From the NCBI GenBank assembly GCA_021825925.1, contig JAKAFP010000007.1, positions 1 through 64,000 on the forward strand: a stretch of 64,000 bases of DNA. The letters are read 5' to 3'. Below, one piece after another: positions 45,383 through 53,783 of the stretch. The position numbers and the translations under genes are program-made. The notes beneath the pieces are model-generated. The model was not told the DNA's origin. It did not search any database and was given only the letters and a program-made list of their open reading frames with translations. Every line of letters starts with the position of its first letter. Positions within the stretch are counted from its first letter, which is position 1. Source of the DNA: Chloroflexota bacterium (GTDB taxonomy: Bacteria; Chloroflexota; Anaerolineae; Anaerolineales; Anaerolineaceae).

Positions 45383-46381
45383 ATGAAAATATTTAAGAGT
45401 TTGAAATTTAGAGGTATTGATATCAGCGTGTTCAATTTCTTCAGCGGGCACATCCCCACGAAGGAAGAATTGAAAGCGGCCATCAACATGGGGATCCTTT
45501 TTATCTTCATCCGGCTGGGGTACGGACGGGTGATCGATGCCATGTTCAAGGTGGTGTGGGTGATCTTCAAGGCGTTGGGAGTGAAGCGGGCGCCTTATTG
45601 GTACCTGGATTACTACAGCCACAAAAAGCTGGGGATCGAGCCAGCGCAGTGGGGCAAGATCCAGGCGGAAAAAGCATGGGAAGTGTTGAAATCAGATCCA
45701 GGTGAAGGTTCGCTGGCATGTGATATGGAAGAAAGCACGTTCGGTGGGCCGGTGACGCTGTTGATGCGTAAAGAATACAACATTATCGCCAGGTCTTTTT
45801 GTGAACACTTCACCAGGTTGAGCGGCCGCAAGGTGATCATCTATTGTTCTATGGGATGGCTGGATAAACTCTTTGATTGGGCCAAGGATTATGATCTTTG
45901 GATCGCCTGGTATTCAAAAACTGTTTTGCTTAAAGGCATCTTGTACGAGCTGATGCTGAAAAAATGGCGTGGCAAGCTGCTGATCTGGCAATATGCCTCA
46001 GACGGGGATATCTGCGGGGATGGCCTTGGCCATGGCAAAGAATTCGGTATGGACCTGGCCACTCTCGACCTGAATGAATGGGTAGCCAGTGATGAGGATT
46101 GGAATGCTTTCTGGAATGAATCCCACATCCCCACATCGGAGGATCAGACGCTGCTGGATATGAATGTGCTCTTTTTACTCGATGTGAGGATCCAAAACCT
46201 TTCAGTGCGGATCGGCCCCGGGAAGGCATTCAAGGCCATCAGGAACTCCGGCAAGGGGGTGTTCAAGGTTTATGAGACCAAAAGGACACCCGGGGAGCGG
46301 TTTGATTTTGCCCGAATATCGCAGGATAAGGACGAATGGGTAAGCATGGATCCACAGTATTCCACAGCGATCAAGAAGTAA
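45383..46381 (+). CDS. endolysin: GH25 muramidase with C-terminal SH3-like domain
   Basis: 332 aa. GIDIS (D13) at the start, YWYLDYY (about 72-78) and LACDMEES (D114, E116) are the glycoside hydrolase 25 landmarks; D114/E116 are the likely catalytic pair. The domain ends near residue 230 (LDLNEWV). The last 80 residues (VRIQNLSVRIGPGKAFKAI) form an SH3-type wall-binding domain. It hydrolyses the glycan strands of peptidoglycan to release virions. There is no signal peptide, so a holin should be needed. It is followed by a strong terminator that ends the late operon. Confidence 0.88.
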   Translation: MKIFKSLKFRGIDISVFNFFSGHIPTKEELKAAINMGILFIFIRLGYGRVIDAMFKVVWVIFKALGVKRAPYWYLDYYSHKKLGIEPAQWGKIQAEKAWEVLKSDPGEGSLACDMEESTFGGPVTLLMRKEYNIIARSFCEHFTRLSGRKVIIYCSMGWLDKLFDWAKDYDLWIAWYSKTVLLKGILYELMLKKWRGKLLIWQYASDGDICGDGLGHGKEFGMDLATLDLNEWVASDEDWNAFWNESHIPTSEDQTLLDMNVLFLLDVRIQNLSVRIGPGKAFKAIRNSGKGVFKVYETKRTPGERFDFARISQDKDEWVSMDPQYSTAIKK

Positions 46382-46454
46382 AATAAGATTATAATTAATT
46401 ATTATTGGTATCAAGGGAATGTCCCTATCCCTAGGGGACGGCCCTTACAGGTTA

Positions 46455-46488
46455 AAAAGCAGGATCCCGGCGCCGGGATCCTGCTTTT
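46455..46488. terminator. strong bidirectional terminator ending the late operon
   Basis: A 16-bp perfect stem (AAAAGCAGGATCCCGG with its complement) has only two bases at its tip. T runs on the plus strand and A/T on the other side. A second small hairpin (GTCCC/GGGAC) lies just before it in 46382-46454. The rest of 46489-46555 is the leader of the methyltransferase. Confidence 0.85.
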
Positions 46489-46555
46489 GTTGGCTTCACT
46501 TCCGTCCACTTGCGAGTTAGAATTATTTTAGATTATTTGTTCTAAAGGCGGAGTG

Positions 46556-47287
46556 ATGGATATTATCGGTGGTGCAACACTTTATCAAGGGGATTGTCTA
46601 GAAGTGATGCCTGAACTAGAATCGGGCAGCGTTGATCTGATCCTCGCAGATCTTCCTTATGGGGTTACTGCCTGCAAGTGGGATGTGATCATCCCTTTTG
46701 ACCGATTATGGTCTGAATATGAACGGCTTCTCAAACCAACCGGCACGGTGATCTTGACGGCCAGCCAGCCCTTCACTACCAAGTTGATCAACAGCAAACC
46801 GGAATGGTTCAGATACGAGCTGGTGTGGAAGAAGAACACAGTCACCGGTCATCTGAACAGCAAATACCAACCCATGCGATCACACGAGAATATCTTGGTG
46901 TTTTCGCCGGCGAAATCCACACAGATGACTTACAGGCCGCAGGGCCTTATCCCCGTCGACCGGGTGAAGAAATTCGCCAGGTCCAGGATTTACAATTCCA
47001 CCCGGGAAGGCAGCCGGCATGTGCGGTGGACGAACTTCCCAAGGTCCGTTTTGGAGTTTGCTTCTGAGACTGACCGGAAGCATCCGACACAAAAGCCGGT
47101 GGCGTTGATGGCTTATCTGATCGAGACTTACTCCATGCCGGGCGCTGTGGTGCTGGATAACACGATGGGTGCCGGCAGCACCGGGGTGGCCGCGTTGCAG
47201 GTTGGAAGAAAGTTTGTTGGAATGGAACTGAATGAGGAGTATTACGAGGTGGCGGTAGAGAGGATGCGCAAGGCTTATAAACCATAG
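46556..47287 (+). CDS. phage DNA methyltransferase (beta class, N6-A or N4-C)
   Basis: 243 aa from the ATG at 46556. Motif IV is ADLPYG (about residues 31-36, a DLPY variant of DPPY). The target-recognition region follows (about 85-165), and HPTQKPVALM with DNTMGAGSTGVAAL (about 208-221) supplies the SAM-binding part. The order IV then I is that of beta-class N4/N6 methyltransferases. No restriction nuclease is adjacent, so it is probably an orphan enzyme that protects phage DNA or modulates expression. It sits alone behind the late terminator. Confidence 0.88.
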   Translation: MDIIGGATLYQGDCLEVMPELESGSVDLILADLPYGVTACKWDVIIPFDRLWSEYERLLKPTGTVILTASQPFTTKLINSKPEWFRYELVWKKNTVTGHLNSKYQPMRSHENILVFSPAKSTQMTYRPQGLIPVDRVKKFARSRIYNSTREGSRHVRWTNFPRSVLEFASETDRKHPTQKPVALMAYLIETYSMPGAVVLDNTMGAGSTGVAALQVGRKFVGMELNEEYYEVAVERMRKAYKP

Positions 47288-47519
47288 TGATTACCTTATT
47301 AATTATAAAGAAGATATAAATTCTACGTAAAATTGGGTGTAACAGATCAATATTTAATATGATAGAATAGGTACGTAAGTGGATAAACGAATTCCAAAGA
47401 AGTCGTAAAACCAATTGGCTTTCATTTGGTATTTTTTTTAAGAACTTATAATTATTGGTGACTCCTCGACCCTAAAAACGAATATTGAAGTTCCACTATA
47501 CCAGTAGGGAGGTCTATGA

Positions 47520-48512
47520 ATGGATAGTTTTGGTTGGATAAATCTTGGCGTTAATTTTGCAATTTTGGCTTTAATGGTTGTCCAAGTTATAATTTCCTTA
47601 TTCCCGTATAAAACCTCTACTCGGAAAGCTGCTTCGACCCTTTATATTGTTTGGGGACTTATAAATCTTGCCGGGGTAATCGTCATTGTCCTTAAATTAG
47701 TTTCCTTGCCAATAATCGAGTCAATTACGTTGATAAGTTGCCTCGGATTTGGAGTTTTTCTTTTTACAAACAGAATAAATACAGTGAAATTTTTGGAATC
47801 CAAAATTTCAGAATTAGAAGAAACTACAAGTGCACTTGAAAAGTCTAAAGAAAGAGAACAAACAATTTCTGAAGAGAATATACGTTTATTGGAAGAAAAT
47901 TTTCTTCAAGACATGAGTAGGGGCGAGGTCAGAAATATTCTCAGAACACTTCGGCGGTTTAATCATAATTTTCTAAAAAAGATAAACCCTAGCTTCATCC
48001 CAATATTGCTAATAAGATTGTTCTCGATGGCAAATTCTGCGATTAAAGGAGAATTTGCAAACAGGTTACCGAGGGGTACAAATATCTATGTTTCAATATT
48101 CAAAAAAGAGTCAGATGGATATTTTTCCAATCTCTCCCGTTCCGATAATATACCAGAAGAGGTAACCAGTTCCATTATCGAAGACTTAAAATGGGGTGAT
48201 GACTTTTATGGAATTACCGGAAAATGTGCAACAATTAAAGCGCAAATTTACATTCCAGATCTGGAAGACCAGAGGGATAATGAATGTGTAAATTGGAAAA
48301 AAAGTAAATATAAGGAAGATCATTTTGATCAACGAGGTTTCTTTGTTGCTCACCCGATAACTATTTTTGAAAATGGTGTTACTACATGTGAAGGTGTTAT
48401 TGTTGTATTCAGCGACGTTAAAATGGATGCAACAAAATACTCCTTCAAGAAGATTGAAGAGTTGTTTTACGATTATGTGGAAGTTCTAAAAATCTTAATG
48501 GATTATTTATGA
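47520..48512 (+). CDS. membrane protein with coiled coil and GAF-like domain
   Basis: 330 aa. Three hydrophobic helices (about residues 8-30, 38-62 and 65-80) are followed by a coiled coil (about 88-125, ESKISELEETTSALEKSK). A cytoplasmic region of about 200 residues ends in an alpha/beta fold with GFFVAHPITIFENG and CEGVIVVFSD that resembles a GAF domain. The layout is that of a membrane sensor, but no output enzyme is attached. The AT-rich sequence and isolated position behind the methyltransferase suggest a 'moron' gene acquired separately, perhaps for host benefit or defence. The role is unknown. Confidence 0.6.
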   Translation: MDSFGWINLGVNFAILALMVVQVIISLFPYKTSTRKAASTLYIVWGLINLAGVIVIVLKLVSLPIIESITLISCLGFGVFLFTNRINTVKFLESKISELEETTSALEKSKEREQTISEENIRLLEENFLQDMSRGEVRNILRTLRRFNHNFLKKINPSFIPILLIRLFSMANSAIKGEFANRLPRGTNIYVSIFKKESDGYFSNLSRSDNIPEEVTSSIIEDLKWGDDFYGITGKCATIKAQIYIPDLEDQRDNECVNWKKSKYKEDHFDQRGFFVAHPITIFENGVTTCEGVIVVFSDVKMDATKYSFKKIEELFYDYVEVLKILMDYL

Positions 48513-48607
48513 TCCTTTTAGGCAGACTATATTAAAAATGCGTCAGAAAAAGCTTAAACTTATAGCTAAATCGGACAATTTATGTAATAATTCGTTTGGA
48601 GGTAAAA

Positions 48608-48793
48608 ATGGCTGAAAATAATATCATTGTCGTAAAAAAACAGCCTGATGACAACACAGCTACAGCCCAGTTCATCCGCCACAATCAAGCGGTTGAAATG
48701 TTAGTTGATGCATACATGGAAGGAAAAGAAACTCCTGAGTCATTACGGGAAAAAATGAGACAAATCGAAGAAGATTACAAGAACTCCGATTAG
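48608..48793 (+). CDS. small acidic phage protein
   Basis: 61 aa from the ATG at 48608, with GGAGG 7 bases upstream. An earlier in-frame TTG overlaps the ribosome site. It is charged and helical (RHNQAVEMLVDAYMEGKE, REKMRQIEEDY). It has no known family. It lies just before the convergent minus-strand block. The gaps 48513-48607 and 48794-48911 have no other gene. Confidence 0.55.
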   Translation: MAENNIIVVKKQPDDNTATAQFIRHNQAVEMLVDAYMEGKETPESLREKMRQIEEDYKNSD

Positions 48794-48911
48794 TCTGAAA
48801 AATTGTCATTGGCTGTAAAAATTCCCAAGGAAGAGAGTATTATGCTCTCTTCCTTTCGTTTAATACAAAAAGCAGAATATACGCTAAGAGGACAATAATT
48901 ATTAACAGGGA

Positions 48912-49127
48912 TTATTTTTGCGTTACAAAATCGGTCATTGGATCATCTGGAGAGACTTTTGCTTTTTCGTCCCGAACAGCTTTGTAAAGATTGTAGTGTG
49001 GCATGAACGTGCCCTCGTAGGAACCTGATATTCCTAATTTTTTACACAATTCAACTATAGCTTTCTGAAGTTCATCGTAAGACACATCCTTCAAGTGACG
49101 CATTTTTGGACCATCGACAAGTTTCAT
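48912..49127 (-). CDS. small hypothetical protein at the end of the lysogeny block
   Basis: 71 aa with a very good ribosome site (AAGGAGGAGAA before ATG). It is helical with YDELQKAIVELCKKLGIS. It is the last gene of the minus-strand prophage block that leads back to the repressor. The function is unknown. Confidence 0.6.
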   Translation of the reverse strand: MKLVDGPKMRHLKDVSYDELQKAIVELCKKLGISGSYEGTFMPHYNLYKAVRDEKAKVSPDDPMTDFVTQK

Positions 49128-49220
49128 TTCTCCTCCTTGGTTTCAATAACCGTCATTATCGAAAACAAAACAATTCTTATAACCCAGAAGAAATCCTTAT
49201 ATTTTAATTCGGGAAAAAGA

Positions 49221-49946
49221 TTAAGGACATTTTTCATAAACTGCAACAGCTCCAGGAACTCCATAATATGTCCGTGGAACAAAAACAGATACTTCGCTGA
49301 TAGTTCCATCACCAAAACTGAAACTGATATTTGATGTCCACAAAGTTCCATATAATGATTGATATACTTGTTCAGGAGTTAATTTTGAATCCGTTCGGAC
49401 TGTAACATAACCCCGAATCACAAATCTAGTGGTTTCTCCAGGTTCAATGGTAATAGGTGGTCCACCAGCAGTAATATTTTCCATCGATTGATTTGTCTTA
49501 AATGCTAATGGTGAAAAATTTCTACTGTTGAACCATTCTTGAAAAATTGATTCGGATTCAAAAAATACATAATAAGCCTCTGCACTAATGTCTGGATTGT
49601 TAGTATTCATATCAAAAAGAAAATCCATATCAGTTATTGAGTTGGAAATTCCGCCTGTGTTTGTAATATCGAAAACAGGCGCATATTCTATCTCCCATAA
49701 TCCTCTTCCTTGCGAATCCTTACAAGGATTTTTCACATAATCTCGATAGTCTGCAAATGGATATAGATATTTGACAGTTATTTGTGGTGTAACTGCTTTT
49801 TGAGCTAATTGGTTAGATTCTTTAGCAATACGATTAGCACCAATTGCCTGGAAAATTGAGATAACAGAAACAAGCAAACTTATTAAGGCAATTATGATAC
49901 CGACCAGCGAAAGTCGTCTTTCAATAGCGGCATTTTCTTTTACCAT
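49221..49946 (-). CDS. membrane-anchored protein of unknown function
   Basis: 241 aa. One N-terminal membrane helix (about residues 14-36, VGIIIALISLLVSVISIFQAI) precedes a charged helix and then an outer or cytoplasmic beta-rich domain of about 170 residues. That domain contains VFDITNTGGISNSI and ITIEPGETTRFVIRG, an immunoglobulin-like appearance. Two conserved-looking cysteines flank the domain (KNPCKD and the C-terminal EKCP). It belongs to the prophage minus-strand block, so it is likely expressed in the lysogen. Confidence 0.6.
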   Translation of the reverse strand: MVKENAAIERRLSLVGIIIALISLLVSVISIFQAIGANRIAKESNQLAQKAVTPQITVKYLYPFADYRDYVKNPCKDSQGRGLWEIEYAPVFDITNTGGISNSITDMDFLFDMNTNNPDISAEAYYVFFESESIFQEWFNSRNFSPLAFKTNQSMENITAGGPPITIEPGETTRFVIRGYVTVRTDSKLTPEQVYQSLYGTLWTSNISFSFGDGTISEVSVFVPRTYYGVPGAVAVYEKCP

Positions 49947-49987
49947 TTATCACTCCTAGTATTTGTGGATAATTGTAATATGTAACA

Positions 49988-50284
49988 TTAAAACTCAATC
50001 AACGGACCCTTACCGGCGCAGACATAATCTACCCCACCCACGCAGACCGCAGCCAGGCATTCACCCTGGTACATGAAGCGGTCACCCGCCTTGATGCGAT
50101 CGATCAACATGTTTCTGTCGAAACGCCACTCTCGCACCAGGCCAGTGTCATTATTGTGCTGCAGAGCGATCACGCTCTTCACCTTGGATTGATCATCACC
50201 AAATTCGAACTCGGTGAGCTCATACCAGAAATACTCATGATTGGTCCAGGGACTATCTTTTTGAGGTAAGTTAATATCAGACAT
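49988..50284 (-). CDS. small protein, possibly DUF3892-like
   Basis: 98 aa from the ATG at 50284 (MSDINLPQ). An in-frame upstream start lies inside the preceding gene. The sequence alternates strands and one helix (WRFDRNMLIDRIKAGDRFMY, then CVGGVDYVCAGKGP), a pattern reminiscent of DUF3892, but the match is weak. It begins 2 bp after the preceding membrane protein, so they are coupled. Confidence 0.5.
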   Translation of the reverse strand: MSDINLPQKDSPWTNHEYFWYELTEFEFGDDQSKVKSVIALQHNNDTGLVREWRFDRNMLIDRIKAGDRFMYQGECLAAVCVGGVDYVCAGKGPLIEF

Positions 50285-50285
50285 A

Positions 50286-50810
50286 TTAATCCAAAAGTAT
50301 ATAAATCCCAATAGCGCCTAACAATCCAGTCCCAATCATTAAAAACAGATAGAGTTTTATGGCCTTAAAGATTTTGGGTTCTTGATCTTCAACATAATCT
50401 AATGCAGTTTTTTTTACTTTAAGAAAAAAATTTTCTCGAGCGTATTCTCTCATATCAACATATCGTCGATGAGAATAATAAATGGAGTAAATCGTCGAGA
50501 TGGTCATGAATAGAATAAAAACTAAAACCAGAAATTTAATAACAAAATAAGGGGAGTAATTAAGACAAGGTAACTCGCGGTCAACTAGATCTGTTTTTAC
50601 AGCAACAATCCCACCAATTACTGCTAATAAAATCGCTGAATTCCAGGTAGCTGTTGAAAATTGGGCAGCGCGGTGGTGCCTCATCTCATTCATAACTTCC
50701 TGGTAAACCATATCTGTGCTTACCATGTATTCAGAATTTACTCGAATTATTTCTTTTGGTTTAGCCACACTTCTCTCAATCCTGTTTCTAAGATTCACAT
50801 CCAATTCCAT
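50286..50810 (-). CDS. membrane protein, SLATT-like topology
   Basis: 174 aa if started at 50810 (MELDVNLRN); the exact start is uncertain because it lies inside the end of the upstream gene and has no clear ribosome site. A cytoplasmic helix is followed by membrane helices at about residues 55-72, 88-108 and 150-172. A helical pair with a charged stretch (SHRRYVDMREYAREN) lies between the last two. The arrangement recalls SLATT-type membrane effectors, but that is only by topology. It is part of the lysogen-expressed block. Confidence 0.5.
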   Translation of the reverse strand: MELDVNLRNRIERSVAKPKEIIRVNSEYMVSTDMVYQEVMNEMRHHRAAQFSTATWNSAILLAVIGGIVAVKTDLVDRELPCLNYSPYFVIKFLVLVFILFMTISTIYSIYYSHRRYVDMREYARENFFLKVKKTALDYVEDQEPKIFKAIKLYLFLMIGTGLLGAIGIYILLD

Positions 50811-51288
50811 CATGATCACGATCAAACCCATGCGGATCCGGGCCAACAACTCTGAACCGTTTAAACGGTATTTGCCCACAATCAAGATCTGGTGGATAAG
50901 GTGCAATGCACACATCCGGATAGGAGGCATCGCAATTTTGCGCAGGTTTGCTCGTTGGAACAATGACCACTGGCACTTTCGTTGGTTTTTGAGTCGGTTT
51001 AATCGTCGGCCGCGGGGTTGATGTTGGAGCCGGTGTATTTGTAATCGTAATAGTAGGGGTCAGTGTCATAGTGGGAGTGAAGGTCATAGTTGGAGTTGGT
51101 GGTACAAAAGGCGTATTGGTTGAGGTGGAGGTACCGGTGGCTGTTGCCGTAAATGTTGCGGTGAATGTTGGCGTCGGAGTCATGGTTGGATCAGGAATTA
51201 GATTTGAAACAGGTTCGACGAAACCAGCAATTACGGTAGCGCCCAAAATAGTCATCGCCATGGCTTTCAAAATACCTGAACGACTCAT
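50788..51288 (-). CDS. secreted Thr/Pro-rich protein with Excalibur calcium-binding domain
   Basis: 166 aa. An N-terminal hydrophobic segment (about 6-24) acts as signal or anchor. Residues about 33-113 are a low-complexity Thr/Pro stalk. The C-terminal 45 residues (NCDASYPDVCI...DRDHDGIGCE) are an Excalibur domain with the DxDxDG calcium loop and its paired cysteines. GGGAGGGG precedes the ATG. It would be displayed outside the cell by the lysogen and may alter the surface. The stalk is built from repeated TPT-type units, a style shared with host lipoproteins. Confidence 0.75.
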   Translation of the reverse strand: MSRSGILKAMAMTILGATVIAGFVEPVSNLIPDPTMTPTPTFTATFTATATGTSTSTNTPFVPPTPTMTFTPTMTLTPTITITNTPAPTSTPRPTIKPTQKPTKVPVVIVPTSKPAQNCDASYPDVCIAPYPPDLDCGQIPFKRFRVVGPDPHGFDRDHDGIGCES

Positions 51289-51447
51289 TCTCCCCTCCCA
51301 TCAACTTATTGCTTGAAATTCACATCGGATAACACGCTGAAGATAATTAATAACAACACAAATCCGATAACTATGATCACGGGACCGAATGCATCCCACA
51401 AAATTTCGAAAGGGCTAGGAACATGAGGACGATGCCGGCGCAAAGAT

Positions 51448-51780
51448 TTATGGCATTATCACTGAACAACCCTGAATGATCACACCAACTATTACCAGAA
51501 CGACAAAGAAAGACAAAGTTGACCGGATGGAATTCAAAGTGTTAGTTTGCTTCTTGGATTCTTGAAGGATCGCGTCTGTTTTTGATAAAAGGATTGCCTG
51601 GAGCTGCTCAGGAGATGCCAACTTTATATCGAAAGTTGAGGCCGACGGCGTCGGATTTTCTTCTTTCACAATTTTCAAACAGTCAACACAATAATCCTGA
51701 CCGTTATATTCCTGGATCAAGACGCCGGGACCAAATACTGACTGTTGCTTGCCGCACTTTGAACATTGTCTATTTGCCAT
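51448..51780 (-). CDS. zinc-ribbon protein with C-terminal membrane helix
   Basis: 110 aa from the ATG at 51780, with AGAGGG upstream. The upstream in-frame extension has no ribosome site. CSKC (residues 6-9) and CVDC (about 31-34) form a zinc ribbon. A linker and helix (EQLQAILLSKTDAILQES) lead to one membrane helix (about 87-108). It is thus tail-anchored with the ribbon in the cytoplasm. A role in membrane-linked regulation or exclusion is possible but unproven. The gap 51289-51447 has no gene. Confidence 0.6.
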   Translation of the reverse strand: MANRQCSKCGKQQSVFGPGVLIQEYNGQDYCVDCLKIVKEENPTPSASTFDIKLASPEQLQAILLSKTDAILQESKKQTNTLNSIRSTLSFFVVLVIVGVIIQGCSVIMP

Positions 51781-51939
51781 TATTTCCCTCTTTACTATTT
51801 TATGAATAGCCACGGAACAACACAAAAAAACACCAAAGCAATGATGGGTAGCAAACACGCCACAATTATGACGATTGTCAGTGTCTTAATGTTTTTGTTG
51901 AGTTTTTTATCTGGCTCTAGCATAATTGTTTTTTTCTAT

Positions 51940-52401
51940 TTATGGCTGGCAAATAGTTTTACCTGTGCCAATAGTATCAAGATCATACATAATAAAATTA
52001 TGATCCAAATCGAAAAGGGCACAATATGTTTGTCTATCAGAAATATCACCACCTACCGTGATGGTCATTTGATCAAATGGTCCCAAAAAAACTGGTTGCC
52101 TTTCTTGAACACCGCAGCCTGGTTCATTATTTGGATCACCCACTATCTCACTTTCTTTAACCATCATTATACAAAAACCGGTCTCTAAAACGTAATTGGG
52201 TTCCGGAGTTAGAGTTATTGTTGGCTTTGGTGTTTTTGTGGGCATTGGGGTTTGTGTTGGTGTCTCCGTGAATATCGGAGTATTAGTAATTGACGCTTTT
52301 TGTGTCTCTTCGATCGCCTTCTGAATTGCCTCAGGCGATGGAGCACAGCCAGCAATTATCAAACCAATAATGAAAATCAATATAAATCGTTTAGCTTTCA
52401 T
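51940..52401 (-). CDS. prophage-encoded lipoprotein
   Basis: 153 aa from the ATG at 52401 (GAGAGGGAAA upstream). The signal peptide ends at lipobox LIIAGC (about residue 19). A Thr/Pro-rich spacer (about 38-66) leads to a small C-terminal domain with cysteines (GFCIMM, PGCGVQ, YCALFD). A surface lipoprotein expressed by a lysogen is a common means of superinfection exclusion, but no specific family is visible. Confidence 0.6.
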   Translation of the reverse strand: MKAKRFILIFIIGLIIAGCAPSPEAIQKAIEETQKASITNTPIFTETPTQTPMPTKTPKPTITLTPEPNYVLETGFCIMMVKESEIVGDPNNEPGCGVQERQPVFLGPFDQMTITVGGDISDRQTYCALFDLDHNFIMYDLDTIGTGKTICQP

Positions 52402-52498
52402 TTTCCCTCTCTTTTTGCTATTGCAATTATAGAACAAAGTATCTATAATTATTCTTGCCGATCCACCAACTGAAAAGGGGCCAAATGCCTACGCAAAA

Positions 52499-52924
52499 TC
52501 ACTCGATAATTTCCTTGAAGCTCACACCATGTTTTGAGAATATTTCTTTGATCTTTGAAAAATCTTCTGGGGTTGCCATTGACTTCCCTTTGTTTATACC
52601 TGAATCTCGAATTTCAGATATTGCAGCAATTAATGCAAATGCTTCTGATTCCGACACTAATTCTTTAAGTACAACATCAAAAGGCGGTTCTAAACCAAGG
52701 GGATCATAAGCTTCAAATCCATATTTCTCAATTAGTAAATTGCAGGATTCATCATCTGGTCTTTGGGTAATTTTTTCCAAAAGCCAGTAGCTAACTGTTT
52801 GTGACGGTCGACCTAAATACCGCGCAAAATCAGTCCCTTTCAAGCGTATATTTCCGCCTTGAAATTCTTGAAATTTTAATTTTATCCAGGAAATAAACTT
52901 TTTAGCTTCAAATTCTTTAGCCAT
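52499..52924 (-). CDS. phage repressor-like helix-turn-helix protein
   Basis: 141 aa. The helix-turn-helix is LKGTDFARYLGRPSQTVSYWL (residues about 28-48, the HTH part being FARYLGRPSQTVSYW), followed by a helical C-terminal region without a LexA-type protease domain. It is transcribed away from the early genes. Its -10 box (TATAAT) is only 10 bases before the ATG, so the message would be nearly leaderless, as with lambda cI from PRM. It is the best candidate for the lysogeny regulator. Confidence 0.75.
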   Translation of the reverse strand: MAKEFEAKKFISWIKLKFQEFQGGNIRLKGTDFARYLGRPSQTVSYWLLEKITQRPDDESCNLLIEKYGFEAYDPLGLEPPFDVVLKELVSESEAFALIAAISEIRDSGINKGKSMATPEDFSKIKEIFSKHGVSFKEIIE

Positions 52925-52934
52925 ATTAATTCCA

Positions 52935-52940
52935 ATTATA
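52935..52940 (-). promoter_or_regulatory. -10 box of the repressor promoter (near-leaderless)
   Basis: TGCTATAAT on the minus strand is an extended -10 element. No good -35 exists at 17 bases, which is common for activator-dependent or extended -10 promoters. Transcription would start 2-4 bases before the repressor ATG. An AT-rich repeated ATATAC segment between the two divergent promoters (52955-52966) could be an operator. Confidence 0.55.
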
Positions 52941-52969
52941 GCAATCTCAAATAAATATACATATACCTA

Positions 52970-52998
52970 TTGACAAAGTGTAAAATAGTTGTTATTAT
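52970..52998 (+). promoter_or_regulatory. strong early promoter, divergent from the repressor
   Basis: TTGACA (52970-52975), a 17-base spacer and TATTAT (52993-52998) form a near-consensus sigma-70 promoter reading rightward into the early and replication genes. It lies 30 bp from the repressor -10 box. The repressor probably shuts it off. Confidence 0.8.
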
Positions 52999-53036
52999 GT
53001 AAAAGCATTTTCAATTTGGCAATTACTTGGAGCGTA

Positions 53037-53249
53037 ATGGCTGACAAAGTCACGAACACCTTTTCAATATTGGCCAGTACAAACAGTTCTCTCAAGGGCT
53101 TGGTCGAAAACACCTTCCTTGGTTACCCAGGCAGTGTGATCGATTTTGCGGTCAGCGAGCTGGTCAAAGCCATGCGCTCAGGTTCACACCCTACTCTGAT
53201 CAAACCAGGAATGGAGCAGAAGATCAAGGACCTCGGGACTGCTGATTAG
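53037..53249 (+). CDS. small early phage protein
   Basis: 70 aa from the ATG at 53037 (TTGGAGCGTA upstream). It is the first gene behind the early promoter, the place of cro or an antirepressor in other phages, but no helix-turn-helix is obvious. The sequence is helical with SVIDFAVSELVKAMRSG. The function is unknown. Confidence 0.55.
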   Translation: MADKVTNTFSILASTNSSLKGLVENTFLGYPGSVIDFAVSELVKAMRSGSHPTLIKPGMEQKIKDLGTAD

Positions 53250-53393
53250 TTTTTGTTTTCATAGTTAGTTTATAGCACTTTCAGATGGTTTTACACATCC
53301 GGACGAATTCGGGTGTATTTGGGCTGCATAAAGCTGGAAATAGTCAAAAAAGGATCAATCCGGGTCGGAACCGGACGAGTTCAGGAGGAAAAC

Positions 53394-53690
53394 ATGGCAA
53401 CAGAAACGAGAGAATGGCCAAACAACTGGATGCACTTACGTGATTGGATGGCTGAATGTGAAAGAGGAAATTTAACCTTGCTCATGAAACTGAAGGTTTC
53501 AAAGATGAACCCTGAAGAAGAGGAGATCATCGAAACGATCATGAATCGAACAATGATCAATCTTCGCGCCCTTGAAAAAGCAGGTGCTCAAACTGATCCT
53601 CTTTCTGAGCTGCAAAATATCGTTGAAAACAGCGAAGGTTCTCTACTTTTGCTGCCACAAACATCGAGACTTCAGCAGGTTCCTGCTTGA
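53394..53690 (+). CDS. small acidic early phage protein
   Basis: 98 aa from the ATG at 53394, with GGAGG 5 bases upstream. It is helical with Met/Glu-rich stretches (MNPEEEEIIETIMNR). No family is known. Hairpins (including TCCGG/CCGGA at about 53355-53371) lie between the preceding gene and its ribosome site. It is the last gene before the RNA locus. Confidence 0.55.
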   Translation: MATETREWPNNWMHLRDWMAECERGNLTLLMKLKVSKMNPEEEEIIETIMNRTMINLRALEKAGAQTDPLSELQNIVENSEGSLLLLPQTSRLQQVPA

Positions 53691-53746
53691 ATTCAGCATT
53701 GCTCCTCTGAGCGCAGCCGACACCTTTGAAGCGTGTTGGATGAGCC

Positions 53747-53783
53747 CCCGGGCGGGTAGAACCACCTCCTTACCCCGCCCGGG
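53747..53783 (+). ncRNA. hairpin presenting the 16S rRNA anti-Shine-Dalgarno sequence
   Basis: CCCGGGCGGGTA (53747-53758) and TACCCCGCCCGGG (53771-53783) form 12 bp with one bulged C. The loop (53759-53770) plus first paired bases contain CACCTCCTTA at 53763-53772, identical to the ten 3'-terminal bases of Escherichia coli 16S rRNA. The whole is closed by CTCCTC (53702-53707) and GAGGAG (53787-53792). Confidence 0.6.

Noticed and set aside
49124-49351. 75-aa minus-strand frame overlapping the end of 49221-49946
   Set aside because: It overlaps a longer gene with clear structure for 130 bp and has no ribosome site.
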